From contig JAQGDQ010000003.1 of assembly GCA_030141605.1 (NCBI GenBank), positions 825,501-889,500 of the forward strand: DNA of 64,000 bases, written 5' to 3'. The stretch comes from Tubiluchus corallicola. Its lineage: Eukaryota > Priapulida > Priapulimorpha > Priapulimorphida > Tubiluchidae. The position numbers were made by a program, and so were the translations under genes. Below the pieces are notes generated by a model. The model saw only the letters and a program-made list of their open reading frames with translations, was not told where the DNA came from and ran no database searches. Shown here in pieces: positions 33,901-42,996 of this stretch (its first letter is position 1; each line of letters starts with the position of its first letter).

Positions 33901-36900
33901 ACATGCTCAAAAATTCATACAACAGCCATCATGGAGGCAATCATGTACAGTTCACATTATAAAGATTATTTAAAGTTATTGTAGAAAACTTGTTGAGAAC
34001 TTGTTAAATTGACTTAAATAAAATTTGTAACTTGAGAGACAATTTCAAACTGGAGATAAGGAGAATAGGAAATCTGTGTTGAACTATAAAAAGACTTTAT
34101 TCATGCTGTTCACACATTATTACACTATTTACAAGAAAAGGCAGATATACATGCAGGTCATGTCAACTCAGCAGCAATAAGTGTCTAAGTTGGCCTTGGC
34201 AGAATTGTGTAAGTCATATACACCCCCTGAGCCTACCCCACTGGCAAGTGAGTCACACTAGCAGAGTGTGTAACCAGGTACGGGAAGCTCAGTAGGTACA
34301 GGTGACATCCAGTACAGCCAAGGCAACAACCTGAATGAAAATTGGGTCAAGTGATAATAATAAAGAAATTGAAATGTAGGTGGCAGCGCCCTGTTCAATT
34401 ATCTCGTAGTAGTAGTAGTTCATATGGTTTGATTATAAGCAATCGCAACTGAAAAGTGCACAACAGTTATTGCTATCATTCTTGCGAGAACACTGCCAAA
34501 CTGCAACTGCACATTTGCAAGGAAACCCACATCTAAAAAAGCTAAAACAAACTAAATGACAATACAGTGTAATCCCATTGAAACTAGATATTAATCACAG
34601 GGTATTTTTTATTTTCTAGTAGAAAAAACAAATTAATTAAATTTAAGCCAGGTTAGTAAGAATCAGACGACATATGAACACTCTTGGCAATTGGTTACAG
34701 GAAAAGCTAGCATTTTCTCACATAAATGATAACAATTGCAATTCTGGTCATTTCTAAACAGTGTTTTTGTTTGGTATTTTACAATAAATATGTCATCAAA
34801 TCGTATGAAATTACCTAGGAATTCCCAGCAGATAATGCTAGTTTCATATAAACACACAACAAAGCAAAGATAAGCTAGCATTCAATTTATCTGTGACTAC
34901 ATCAACTAGCTTGTTCTAATTTTTCCAAAACAGAGTTGTTCTAACCAATGAGCTAACTAAAATACTAGAGACATCCACAAATAAGTACGAGAATATGTTG
35001 GGAAAAAATGCAAGCACCCATTATTAAACTGTCAAGAGTGAAGTAGTACAGACTTCAAATAGGAGGATCAAGAAACGGGTAGCACAGTTTACTAAGCAGC
35101 AACAGGTAAATGTCAATGACTGCCTACCCTTAAATATTTGAAATTTTCTGATAAAGTAGTTATTTAAAAGATGCAATTCATCCAGCATTGGATTACTGAT
35201 TTGAATCAAAAGGAAAATTAAAATATTTTGAGTTACTGCTTATTAATAACCAGAAATAAAAACACAGCTTGATAAATTGAAGCATTTAGCAAAGAAATTT
35301 GTTTGACTTGATTGTAGAGTGAGTTAAAACTCTGTACATTTCAAACATTTTATATCCCTACTGACCAAAGAAATCACTATGCATTACCAGTGAGACAAAG
35401 GTTAAGTGACTAAACTATATTTGCACGCAATGTATAGAAACAATAAGACAATAACTAATATCAGTTAAAAGGAAATCCAAATCCAAGCTAAGCAGATTTG
35501 ACTGCAGCCCCTCCCATCAGAGGGCTGCAGTGTTAGCCACATGACCTTTGATCTTGTGACCCCAAACTCTATGGCATTCTTTCTTTGTTGGTGAGTGACT
35601 TGTATGTGAAAAATGAAAGCTTGAGGTCAGAAGTTGGGCCGAAAATTGTTCCACAAGTTTTTTTTCAGTGCTATGACTGTGACGTGGGGCCCAAAATTGA
35701 TTGGTCTTATCCTGTTGACGGGTAATACAAGAGTGAATAATGAAGGTTTTGGATCAAACGGTTTATTTTGAAAGTTGTAAACAAAGCTAATAATGGAATT
35801 ACGGATAGATGGACAGTTACCCAAGGATTTCTGGGATTGCTACTTTTGAATTTACACTCAATTTAGCTACTCAGTATATAATTCAAATGATGTTGACTAC
35901 TCTAGTCAACTGGAGACTGCACTTAATCATAAGCCAATTTAAGTTCAGTTACTCAACAACTCAACACAGATCAACTCAACAATGATGCAACTCAAATGAG
36001 CTGTTAAAATAACTCAGCTAACTTTTTTGCTTAGCAACTTATGTCCATTAAAAAAATAAAAAATGTACTCATTTCTACTCAGAACTAAACTTCTTTATTA
36101 GTGAGTTAAGCGACTGACTTGAATAATCAGTAGAAGTGAAATAAGTTGTTAATTGCTGGGTGTTGAATTGAGAGTAATGAGTTTAGTATCTGAACTGAAT
36201 AAGTGAATTGGTTGAGTTTAACTAGAAGCTGATTCAAATATTTGCTGAACAGCTGAATTGAGGTAAAACTGCATGGTGATCTGAGTGCAAAAACTGACCA
36301 ATTTAGGTGAGTGCATGATTTGAGATGAGACGAAAGTTAAGTAACTTAGGTTAGCTAGGTGGCAGAGGCTGAGAGCCATTCTCGTTCAGTTAAACACAAT
36401 AGTTGCGAGCACACATACCATTGCCAGACTCGTGTTTTTCTTCTACTCCCATCACAACTTTATTTAACACCACCATGCAGGAACAGCAGGGCTTTAATAA
36501 ATTTACTGCAATTGATTTTTTGGCTAGCAGCTTTGTTAGCTGTGTTGTCAAGGTTTTAAAAATTCTGTAATGGTAGTTGCTTTACAGTAATACCACCTTC
36601 ATTCCCAGGGAAAATCCCAGGGAATATGCAGGTGTAAATCCCAGGGAAAATAAGTGCAAAAGTTTTAAGGCCATCTTACCTAAGTTACCACATTCCAATA
36701 ATTTATTCAGGTAATTATTATGTAAACAGCTTACTTCTAGCACCGACCTTCACCATGTTAAGTGCATCCAGCAACCCCGTAAAGGTGTTAATAGCTTCAA
36801 ATATAGGTTTTCCTAATGCTATATGAATATCTATAGCAAGACAAAAAATGGCAATACACAAACACTATAGCAAACAATTAAATTAGTTACTAGTCAAATA

Positions 36901-39900
36901 AAATCAATTATAAAACCTAATAACTTTCTCAACAAATTTTTAATTTATTCAGATGCATCGGAATAATTGTCAGCTACTATAAAACTGAAAGTTGGGTTAC
37001 TAAAACAGTATACTTGGATGGATACTTACTATTTAACTGCTCAATGAGCAGGCTTTTCAAAAACTGAAAATCATCAACCACTACGTATTTAACTTGCTGA
37101 AAAGTAGAAACAGCAGAATGTCAAACACAAATTTTCGTTGGAAAAGTGTAACATGCACCTTTATTATGAAAATTTTGAGAATTACCACAAGATTAAAATC
37201 CCCTTTCAACATTGTTTCTGGTATCACTTACATGCTTTAGATCTGGAATGTGGATGGTGGTAGGATTTTAGAAAGGAATTAATAATATGTGTAAAAACAA
37301 GGGAAAAACCATGTTAAGTAACCTGCCAAATAATTTATTGATAGCATATTTAGCATATTGATAGCATATATGCAGTCCAAATATATATACAGAACTTTGT
37401 TCCATTGTTGAAAAGTGGATTTTATTAATGTTTATTTTTAAATGAACAACAGGGCAGACATCAATTAGAAAATATAATCAATAACAGAACTCTGCTGTGA
37501 GTTGTGTGAAATATGTATGGTTAAATCATAAAGCTATATAAATGGAGAGAACACTATCAGGGTTACCCAAATCCACGATACATTAAATGGACTCAAAAGA
37601 AAGAACCATATAACACACAAAATTGAAGAATTCCCTTTCAGGACAATTTTTTTTGTAATCACCGTACGCTAGCTAGATATTGGTGGGCGTTTTGAAGTGT
37701 AGTTTTGACAGAATGGGTGAGCAATTTGTGTGATCCAAAAAACATTATGGGTGCTGCACCAAAAAAATTATTTCATATAGTTCACAGAGAGAGTTTTGCA
37801 AAAACCACAAAAACACACACAGCTGAATTATTCTACAGAAAAAAACTGTACAGTGATATCATCAGTTATACCATATCTAACGCTTTGTTAATTAATCAAT
37901 GGAAGTGGGGGTATGTTGAAGTTTTGGCAAATTTAAAGAATAATTTTTATATGCTAAAAAATTATGATAATGTGCAGGACAAAAACAATTGTGTAGCAAT
38001 AAATTTTGACATCGACATTAGATTACTACTTAGAGGCACAATTTGATGTGCTGTAAATTATGTTGTACAGACTGACAAAACTCTTACCCCTTGACTTTGT
38101 AATGACCCGCTACAAAAAAACTTATAAATACCCAAAACGTCAACTTGTCGTCAAAGCTAGGTGAAGGCAAATATTGGTAACTACTCTTGTGTTGTTTTAA
38201 ACTTGTGCAAGCATCAACATTGCAATAGTGGAACCAGATTTTTATCCCAAAGCTGAGAAATAATTCAACTACCCTCCAAATGTTCTAAGCTTGCACTTAA
38301 TAAGACATCTTTTCTTACCTGCTCGAACAGATTTAGAAACTTGTCAGCATTGTCAAGATTATCACCAATTGTCTGTAATGCGGTGTCTGGTAATGCTTTA
38401 ATATAGCCATTAGCTGGTAAAATAAGAAGTCCACCAGGCCTAAGGCGAATGTTAAACAAAGCTGAGTATTAGTAGTAAAGCTCAACAACATAACATTACT
38501 ATTAACAACACTTAGCACTGTTTATATCTAGTGGGTTATTATTATAAGCTAAACAAAATTTTACAGAGGCAAATGAATATTACTTAATTTACTATTTTAA
38601 GAGTAAATTTATAATTCACAAGATACGGTTAAAAATATTGAGTCACAATGTTATTTTTACAAGCAGTTATAGTTTTTATTATCATTGCATGGTTGTTTAA
38701 TTTCAAAATTTAATAAAATTTGCAGCAAAACTTACAGAAGAAAAAATGCTGTGATGCAAACAGCGATGGTAAAACATGCTTGATTATAAAAAGCGTTTTC
38801 ACCATGCATCAAGCGATCGGCAGGACGACAGCAGCAGTAAGAGTAGCCAACTATGGGCATCAAGGCAATGTAAATGACTGCTACCACGATACACACTACT
38901 ACTCCCGAAGATTTTACTGTCAAGTTAGCAATCTCCTGCAGTAATCAAGTCAGTTTCATTAAGTTTCATTTATATTTATTTTATTAAACTTATTATTTAC
39001 TTCAAACTAAACTAATAATAACACACGCCCATAAATTACAATACCGTAACAAATTAGAAAAAAATAGGTAAGACATATAGGAATAAATTACATCAACGTG
39101 GCTAAATTGGAGGCACTGTTATATATAGCATAAAATCTAGTATTTGATTTTTAGGTCTAAGGAGTAATATAAACTCATGTCTCAAAAGATATCAACTGTT
39201 GCCTATTTGGGCGATACTAAACAACATGTAAAAAACATAGGGAATGAGTCTGGGTGGTGGACTTACTTGCACATCGGAACCTGAACATTCCTAGAGGAAC
39301 AGAATATGACAAGCCCCATAGAAAGTGTGAACAAGCTTGAATGCAAATGGTATTAACATTACATAGTATAGATAGTAATCAATGTTAGTATTATGCAACC
39401 AAGCATCACATAGCAAATATTATGTGAAGCACGGTTGCATGCTAAATCTGAGGAAGTAGTTAATGTAACTTAAATGAGACAAAATAGTAGTTGTCTTAAT
39501 AAAATTTTTGCTAGGTAATGCAAAAACTCTTCATTACAATATGCTTTACTAATACAATATTTTAGGTACTAGCAAAGGCAATTCAAGAAAATGCATTTGG
39601 CTCAATTATCTCATTCCTCTGCATTGTAGTGCAATGCCAACTCCAAAGGTGAGGTGTATAATCATGGAAAAAAATTAGACAGTAAAGTTGAATTTCCAAA
39701 TACAAGTAGTTCACTAATCAGTCAGAGCAAAATCCAAATGCACAAGTGGATCACAATGGCAAAAACATAAGTAAAAAATTGAAAACGTGACAACTAATAA
39801 ATTTTTAGCAAAAAATGTTAGGTAACTGATCTCGTAAGGATTTCAACAATCTGTATATTACTATAGGCTAGTTAAACCTGACTTCAATAAATGATACCAT

Positions 39901-40687
39901 TTATAAGTTTAGACATAAGAATATGATCGTAAAAGGTTGAAATTTTTAAATACATGTATACATGATGCAAAAATAGTCTTTATTTAGTGCAGTAATAATG
40001 TTTTTTTAGAAGGCGGCACTAAAAAGGTAATATTGTAAACAGTATGTGCATATTGTCGTGACACCTATAACCAACATATGCTAATACTATATGCCATATT
40101 ATAAGCTGATGCACCTTTAAATAAAATCATAATACTTATGCATATATTGATTCGATGATATACAAAAACAACATAGTAAATTCAACCCCACATTACATCC
40201 ACTTTATTAGTCATTTCATGTGACTTCACTAGCAGTATCTGTTTTTATCACTCGTTGAAAACATTTATTTAATAATTATTAATGCTCTCATAAATGAGAC
40301 ACGGGAAAATGTGAATTCACTCAATTCATGCATTTTTAATTTGAACAGTCATCATGGCTGCTGTCTCCTTCATTTTTGAGAAAAGCAGTGACCAAGGAAG
40401 TTAAACACATTGCAGGAGATTTTGTCATTTAATAAGGTTACACAGAAAACAAAAACAGACATGGTTTAATAATCAGCAATTCCTCTCCTCGATGTACATT
40501 TCTTTGTGATATGCACTGTGTCAACCTTATTTGTGCATCTCAGTATATGTATGCATGCATAGGCCTATGCACTTACCCTGAGAAAATTGGATATTGTCAC
40601 TTTTTGCCCTTTTCCAAAATGTGCATAATACTCTGGAAAATAGTTAAAGCACTAGGTTTGACATTACAGCAACAAAGAATTACACAC

Positions 40688-40729
<42 letters not shown>

Positions 40730-42996
40730 CTCAAACTCATTTTAATTCCAACTTAAATTAATGTTCATCAAAAATCATTTTGTCGTAGTATATAGATAAA
40801 ATTCAAGTAAAAAATAAGTAAATGATTTAGCAGCAATAATAGTTTATGTCAGCCTTATATATCTGAAATTGGTTGACACAGGTAAAACGCAGTGCAGTGT
40901 GTATGAGCTATCCTGGTACGAAGGATTTGTCCTTCACTGTACAATTAATTAATTGTTTGGCAGTACACTGTTCCCTCACTTATCGCGTGTGTTCCGCTTC
41001 AGGCCCACCCGCGATACGTGAATTTCCACGAAGTAGGGACGCTAGACTATATACTTTCCATCAATCAACCAATCGTGTGTTGTGTACAATCTCAAGTCGG
41101 CAAGTAGCATCTCAAGTGGGTGCAAGTACTACGTTTCGTTTTTGGTGTGTATTCATCCGCCGAATAAATACACTATTTACTGTAAATGGTAATTTGTTAT
41201 GATTTATAATATACTTTTAATGTTAGAATTAATATTTTTAATATATTTTTATACATTTTGTGATTTTTTTTATACAAAATTCATAAAAATCTATACATTA
41301 CTGTGCAATACGTACTACGCATGTGCAAAAATACTTTAGACAGAGCACCGCAAAAACCCGTGAAACAGCGAGTCCGCGATAAACGAACCGCGAAGTAGCG
41401 AGGGAACACTGTATTACCCCACCACTTACAAAAAGCAATGTTCACAGTGCTTAAGGAAACATTCAATCGTTTAACATGCATTTTGCAGTTAAAACCTTAA
41501 ACTGTAGCAAGAAATTCTTTTTAATGTTTTAAATGCTTGTGTGACCAGGGCAGATATTTCAGGTGGCATGGCAATGTTTCAAACTTTATTTTTATTATTC
41601 TTTAATAAAGACTCTATGCAGCTACTCTTCAGTAAAGTCAATAGACAGCTAACATTAATGTTGAACTATATGCCGACTTGCTTGGTCGCGTATCCATGGC
41701 AAAATGGAACCATAATACGTGAATGCTTAACAGCATCTCACACACCAGATTTGATTATTTTTCCCAGAAACTAAAACACTGATAGTGGCTGAATTAACAC
41801 CATACCTTTGATACTTCTGGTAATATACAGAGGGCTAGAGAAAGGAAAGTCCAGAGATATGCTGCTTTGGTCACAGATTTACAAAATCATGAATTATTTG
41901 TAAAAGTTATACCTTATGAAGTTGGCAGTCATATCTATACCTATGGGCAATACAAAGTAGCTAAAAGGTCTTCTAAAACTGCGTAAGTTTGCAGAAAAGA
42001 TGAATAAAATACCAAGTTGAGACATCCCTATTGTATCAGTTTGTTAAGTTTCATTTTGCTTGCAGGTTTACAGTCATTAACAATCAAAATTGAAGGACGA
42101 CATGAGACTAAAAGAGTTTTAGTTTGTTACCATCGTATTACCATTGTTGCTAAATTACAACATTATTACGAAAAAACTGTAAGACCTTATCTATAATACA
42201 AGATAAAAAATGTAAGTAAAATGATTTCTCAAAAATATTAATATTAACATGTAAATGCGCTCACAATATTTAGGAACAATATATTTACACATTAGACAGC
42301 AATTAAAACGTAAATTAAAAATTGAATGGCTATTCTTTAGTGTGTAAACTGACTTTATTGTCAGGATCTTCCAATGGGGTCTTCTCATTAGCTGAAAATA
42401 TCTTACAAAGTATGAAAACTAGTATATACAAATGTGCAAGTAAATGTAAATGATAAAACAAAAAAAAGTAGCTAAAAATATCATTGACCTTGCCAATAAG
42501 TTAGAGTAAAGACAATTAGGTACAAAGAGAGACACAAAGCTTTGCTTTCCTTCTTTTTATCTAATTGTTATTTGTTCTAACTTACTGATTAAGTCAGTGA
42601 TCTGTTTTGAGATTAAGAAAAGGCAATCAATGTTTTACTTATGGGTTAAAGTTTCAGCAAAGCACACATACATTTTAAATTCTATAATAAATACCAACTC
42701 GAAAATTGGAAAGATGGAACCTAGTAGAAAGCCTTTTAAAATTTTATTTAAATTTTACCTTCAACCATTTTATTTGGTAAAGCTGACAGAAGAAAGTTTC
42801 TTGCCATGTTGAATATTCGTTCTAAAGAGCCAGGGTCGTACGGCTCTGGAGCATAATATTTTCCAGGCCTAGGTAGTTCATTCGCCCAAATTATTGTACC
42901 ATTTCTAACAGAATTCTCTGCTGCAATCACATTATAGAGTACGTATAACAGGCTTAGCACAATGGCAGCTCGACTTAAAGAAAGGTCTATCGTCAT
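15586..42996 (-). CDS. PROM1: prominin (CD133 family) pentaspan membrane glycoprotein, complete, 20 coding exons
   Basis: Prominins are cholesterol-binding glycoproteins of membrane protrusions such as microvilli, cilia and photoreceptor discs. Twenty exons sum to 2673 bases, 890 residues plus TAA, with every phase consistent (human PROM1 is 865). Layout: signal peptide (1-26, cleavage near VIAA), first extracellular segment, TM1 about 111-132, Cys-rich cytoplasmic loop with CCCR (134-137), TM2 about 154-176, first large loop (to 425) with a CTGGNC cysteine pair and several N-glycosylation sequons, TM3 about 428-450, TM4 about 472-497, then the conserved CQP and VLDQP lead into the second large loop, TM5 about 788-807, and a Ser/Arg-rich tail of about 80 residues ending SVPV. 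One ancestral family member is expected in invertebrates, so the symbol denotes family rather than strict orthology. Confidence 0.94.
17208..17660 (-). CDS. PROM1: prominin exon 19, distal second extracellular loop
   Basis: At 151 codons it is the largest exon, phase 0 at both ends (acceptor ttttag, donor gtaagt). Long amphipathic helices (SADIKTAYSKLDAIEMQIQT) end in GCAPLWTLYDSMSVLLCNIALNPL, the conserved two-cysteine segment just before TM5. Confidence 0.95.
17880..18085 (-). mobile_element. tRNA-derived SINE copy
   Basis: On the minus strand a tRNA-like head (AATCTAGTTGTAACACGTGC, then GGTCATGAGTTCGATACC as B box) is followed by a non-tRNA body (GGGTCATACCAAAGACTT onward). This arrangement is typical of SINEs. 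It lies in the prominin intron 17661-18237 in the sense orientation of that gene. The 3' limit is approximate. Confidence 0.6.
18238..18384 (-). CDS. PROM1: prominin exon 18, second extracellular loop
   Basis: 49 codons, phase 0 both ends (acceptor tttgcag, donor gtgagt). Starts KLNTSAIKDAVHEKVNLSNT and carries sequons NTS, NLS, NTT and NNT, consistent with a heavily glycosylated ectodomain. Confidence 0.93.
19741..19825 (-). CDS. PROM1: prominin exon 17, second extracellular loop cysteine segment
   Basis: 85 bases: one base completing a Lys codon then 28 codons, SCRKNEPIWTALKLDNAYDI and on to NVSE. The C+KN....L.L.N..+I pattern is conserved in prominins. Acceptor ttttag, donor gtaata. Confidence 0.93.
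20560..21850. repeat. diverged tandem/nested repeat region in prominin intron 16
   Basis: The motif GTGACCCCAGCTGGGCCAAC recurs in variants near 20818, 21062, 21170 and 21311. A following block ending TGATATATTACTCGATATG occurs at about 21138 and 21389, and a TTTTATCTGTTTTGG block near 21280 and 21440. A longer segment around 20850-20945 recurs at about 21700-21790. It is non-coding repeat sequence of unknown class within the intron 19826-23024. Confidence 0.7.
22690..22760 (+). repeat. tRNA-like SINE fragment
   Basis: GGTTCAAATCC (22730-22740) in a tRNA-like T-arm, with an AGCTCAGC A-box-like stretch about 35 bases upstream and a T-run after it. Resembles the fragment at 172-234. Not a functional tRNA: no matching acceptor stem seen. 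Confidence 0.4.
22769..22982. repeat. two-copy tandem duplication, 107-base unit
   Basis: Copies begin TTTCACTCA at 22769 and 22876 and each ends near ACGTCATT. They share long identical stretches such as GGCTTACTTATAAACTTAAC. The array sits 42 bases from the prominin exon at 23025. Confidence 0.9.
23025..23143 (-). CDS. PROM1: prominin exon 16, start of second extracellular loop
   Basis: 39 codons plus two bases. Begins VLDQPGSSL, the equivalent of the conserved VLDTP motif after TM4. Acceptor catgtag, donor gtatta (weak); the split Lys codon is completed at 19825. Confidence 0.93.
23488..24261. mobile_element. pogo/Tigger-like inverted-repeat element at a TA site
   Basis: Left CAGTAGGTGCTGCTTAATAG and the inverse of the right end, CAGTAAGCGCCGCTTAATAG, match at 17 of 20 bases, and the match continues through ACTCA. 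The element is flanked by TA on both sides (23486-23487, 24262-24263). The 774-base interior has no transposase frame. Tc1/mariner-superfamily assignment rests on the TA site and CAGT ends. Confidence 0.75.
24428..24560 (-). CDS. PROM1: prominin exon 15, TM4
   Basis: 44 codons after one base of a split Ser codon. AIIAMFTISSIVMFLCAVLM and LACAP form TM4, followed by FICQPLLDPELRILAK (family C.PY....LF.). Acceptor ttcacag, donor gtaaat. Confidence 0.95.
26612..26752 (-). CDS. PROM1: prominin exon 14, TM3 and second cytoplasmic loop
   Basis: 46 codons with split codons at both ends. SFFWIALALTIICITILLFV and GAGLGMM form TM3, then a short polar loop SRSDDHMPGKSTAGSKTLM. Acceptor atgtag, donor gtaagt. 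Confidence 0.95.
28110..28126 (+). repeat. poly-G tract
   Basis: Twelve consecutive G, one A, then four G, within an AT-rich prominin intron (26753-29080). It could form G-quadruplex or be an assembly-sensitive homopolymer. Confidence 0.9.
28590..28721. repeat. near-perfect hairpin, 58-base arms
   Basis: The arm 28590-28647 is the inverted copy of 28664-28721 with about six differences, around a 16-base loop. Shared runs include TCTCTTAATTAACAC. It lies in the prominin intron 26753-29080. It could be a miniature foldback transposon or a hairpin RNA source; no flanking target duplication was recognised. Confidence 0.85.
29081..29157 (-). CDS. PROM1: prominin exon 13, end of first large loop
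   Basis: 25 codons plus two bases: VDSPGLKKNITEAFNSWNIK then AYNRL leading into TM3. Phase and position are fixed by both neighbours. Acceptor atatag, donor gtactg (weak). Confidence 0.88.
29372..29410 (+). repeat. three 13-base tandem copies of ACAAGAATTGTGT
   Basis: First copy differs at one position. Intronic (29158-31955). Apart from this I saw no feature in that intron. Confidence 0.9.
31956..32035 (-). CDS. PROM1: prominin exon 12, first large loop
   Basis: Two bases completing Asp, then 26 codons ANKSLDEFQDIIDDKIIEKV and NNYTKM: helical, with sequons NKS and NYT. Acceptor cttttcag, donor gtatgt. Confidence 0.88.
32268..32331 (-). CDS. PROM1: prominin exon 11, first large loop
   Basis: 21 codons AQKEIDELPDRIKNDTISQR R plus one base. 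Corresponds to the family segment with (I/L)PD+(I/V)+. Acceptor gtttag, donor gtaagc. Confidence 0.9.
32954..33020 (-). CDS. PROM1: prominin exon 10, first large loop
   Basis: One base completing Asn, then IQTALDDLNRTLAVNLTGLI AK. The LxxALxDL....VNL.GLI pattern is conserved in prominins. Acceptor atttag, donor gtaggt. Confidence 0.92.
33257..33273 (-). CDS. PROM1: prominin exon 9, 17-nt microexon
   Basis: GAGCTACCTACAGTGAA between attgag and gtaaat encodes ELPTV plus two bases of Asn. Without it the exon at 33352 (ending phase 0) cannot join the exon at 33020 (needing two carried bases) and reads into a stop. With it the frame is restored and yields ELPTVNIQTALDDL, matching the family LPEL..AL.DL segment. 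Confidence 0.8.
33352..33536 (-). CDS. PROM1: prominin exon 8, first large loop cysteine pair
   Basis: About 61 codons: a heptad-like helix (DLVDDLTAVKISVLKLHDKL), then LTTLCTGGNCPGVDL with the paired cysteines. The 5' limit may be 33536 (after aataaag) or 33527 (after the stronger tttcag), which differ by exactly three codons. The donor may be gttggt at 33351 or gtaaat two codons on; both are phase 0. Confidence 0.88.
33540..36734 (-). other. prominin intron 7, mostly featureless
   Basis: A 3.2-kb intron. Apart from the ACTCA/TGAGT foldback at 35870-36330 and three copies of TCCCAGGGAA at 36604-36650, I recognise no element or gene. Confidence 0.6.
35870..36330. repeat. degenerate ACTCA / TGAGT strand-switch foldback
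   Basis: The left half is rich in ACTCA/CAACTCAA and the right half in TGAGT/GTTGAG. Examples are ACTCAACAACTCAACACAGA near 35950 and GTTGAGTTTAAC near 36214. This resembles an old large inverted repeat made of a short tandem motif. Confidence 0.55.
36735..36830 (-). CDS. PROM1: prominin exon 7, first large loop
   Basis: Two bases completing Asn, 31 codons IHIALGKPIFEAINTFTGLL DALNMVKVGAR, and one base. The donor gtaagc at 36734 is preferred over an internal gtcggt because only it gives the phase needed downstream. Acceptor ctatag. Confidence 0.88.
37030..37096 (-). CDS. PROM1: prominin exon 6, first large loop
   Basis: 22 codons QVKYVVVDDFQFLKSLLIEQ LN plus one base; corresponds to the EQIKYIL.QYN segment of vertebrate prominin. 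Acceptor tttcag, donor gtaagt. Confidence 0.93.
38319..38439 (-). CDS. PROM1: prominin exon 5, end of TM2 and start of first large loop
   Basis: One base completing Leu, then 40 codons PGGLLILPANGYIKALPDTA and a helix to NLFEQ. PGGLLILPA completes TM2. Acceptor ccttag, donor gtaaga. Confidence 0.93.
38736..38935 (-). CDS. PROM1: prominin exon 4, TM1 and Cys-rich cytoplasmic loop
   Basis: 66 codons plus two bases. EIANLTVKSSGVVVCIVVAV leads through TM1 (IALMPIVGYSY) to CCCRPADR and the start of TM2 (ACFTIAVCITAFFL). The acceptor ctgcag at 38936 is chosen over ttgacag at 38917 because it gives phase 0 and extends the match to the family. Confidence 0.93.
39267..39290 (-). CDS. PROM1: prominin exon 3, 24-nt microexon (possibly alternative)
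   Basis: ECSGSDVQ encoded between an excellent acceptor (tctgttcctctag) and donor gtaagt, symmetric in phase 0, so it can be included or skipped. It falls just before the segment leading into TM1, residues 93-100 of the deduced protein, the place of the alternatively spliced 9-residue exon of vertebrate PROM1. Confidence 0.68.
40687..40727. repeat. (TA)n microsatellite
   Basis: About 40 bases of TA dinucleotides with minor interruptions in prominin intron 2. Confidence 0.95.
40966..41411. mobile_element. pogo/Tigger-like non-autonomous DNA transposon
   Basis: Left CACTGTTCCCTCACTTATCG and the inverse of the right end, CAGTGTTCCCTCGCTACTTC, match at about 16 of 20 positions, and both continue into CGCG. 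TA dinucleotides flank both sides (40964-40965, 41412-41413). CGCGATA and CGCGAAGTAG motifs recur in the interior. 446 bases, no transposase. Inserted in prominin intron 2. Confidence 0.8.
42354..42391 (-). CDS. PROM1: prominin exon 2, 38-nt exon of the N-terminal ectodomain
   Basis: Two bases complete Ala, then NEKTPLEDPDNK, ending phase 0. Acceptor atattttcag is strong; donor gtcagt is acceptable. It links exon 1 (ending with one carried base) to exon 3 or 4 (both phase 0), which no direct join can do. Confidence 0.75.
42759..42996 (-). CDS. PROM1: prominin exon 1, signal peptide and N-terminal ectodomain
   Basis: 79 codons plus one base. The start ATG at 42996-42994 opens a typical signal peptide (SRAAIVLSLLYVLYNVIAA) followed by a sequon NGT and a proline-rich stretch. 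An in-frame ATG at 43125 exists, but starting there would bury the signal sequence, so it is disfavoured. Donor gtaaaa. Confidence 0.88.

Noticed and set aside
38333-38518. A 61-codon minus-strand frame with hydrophobic start, possible extra TM exon
   Set aside because: It is the prominin exon 38319-38439 read in the wrong frame.
38440-38735. Suspected missing exon for the end of prominin TM2
   Set aside because: The region is full of stops, and joining 38736 directly to 38439 gives a complete hydrophobic TM2 and a gap-free match to the family (EQQVKYVVV region).
38917-38935. Acceptor ttgacag at 38917 for the TM1 exon
   Set aside because: It needs one carried base, whereas the strong ctgcag acceptor at 38936 gives phase 0 and fits the small upstream exons.
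40873-41481. Open frames of 109 and 66 codons
   Set aside because: They lie across the pogo-like element and have no transposase motif.
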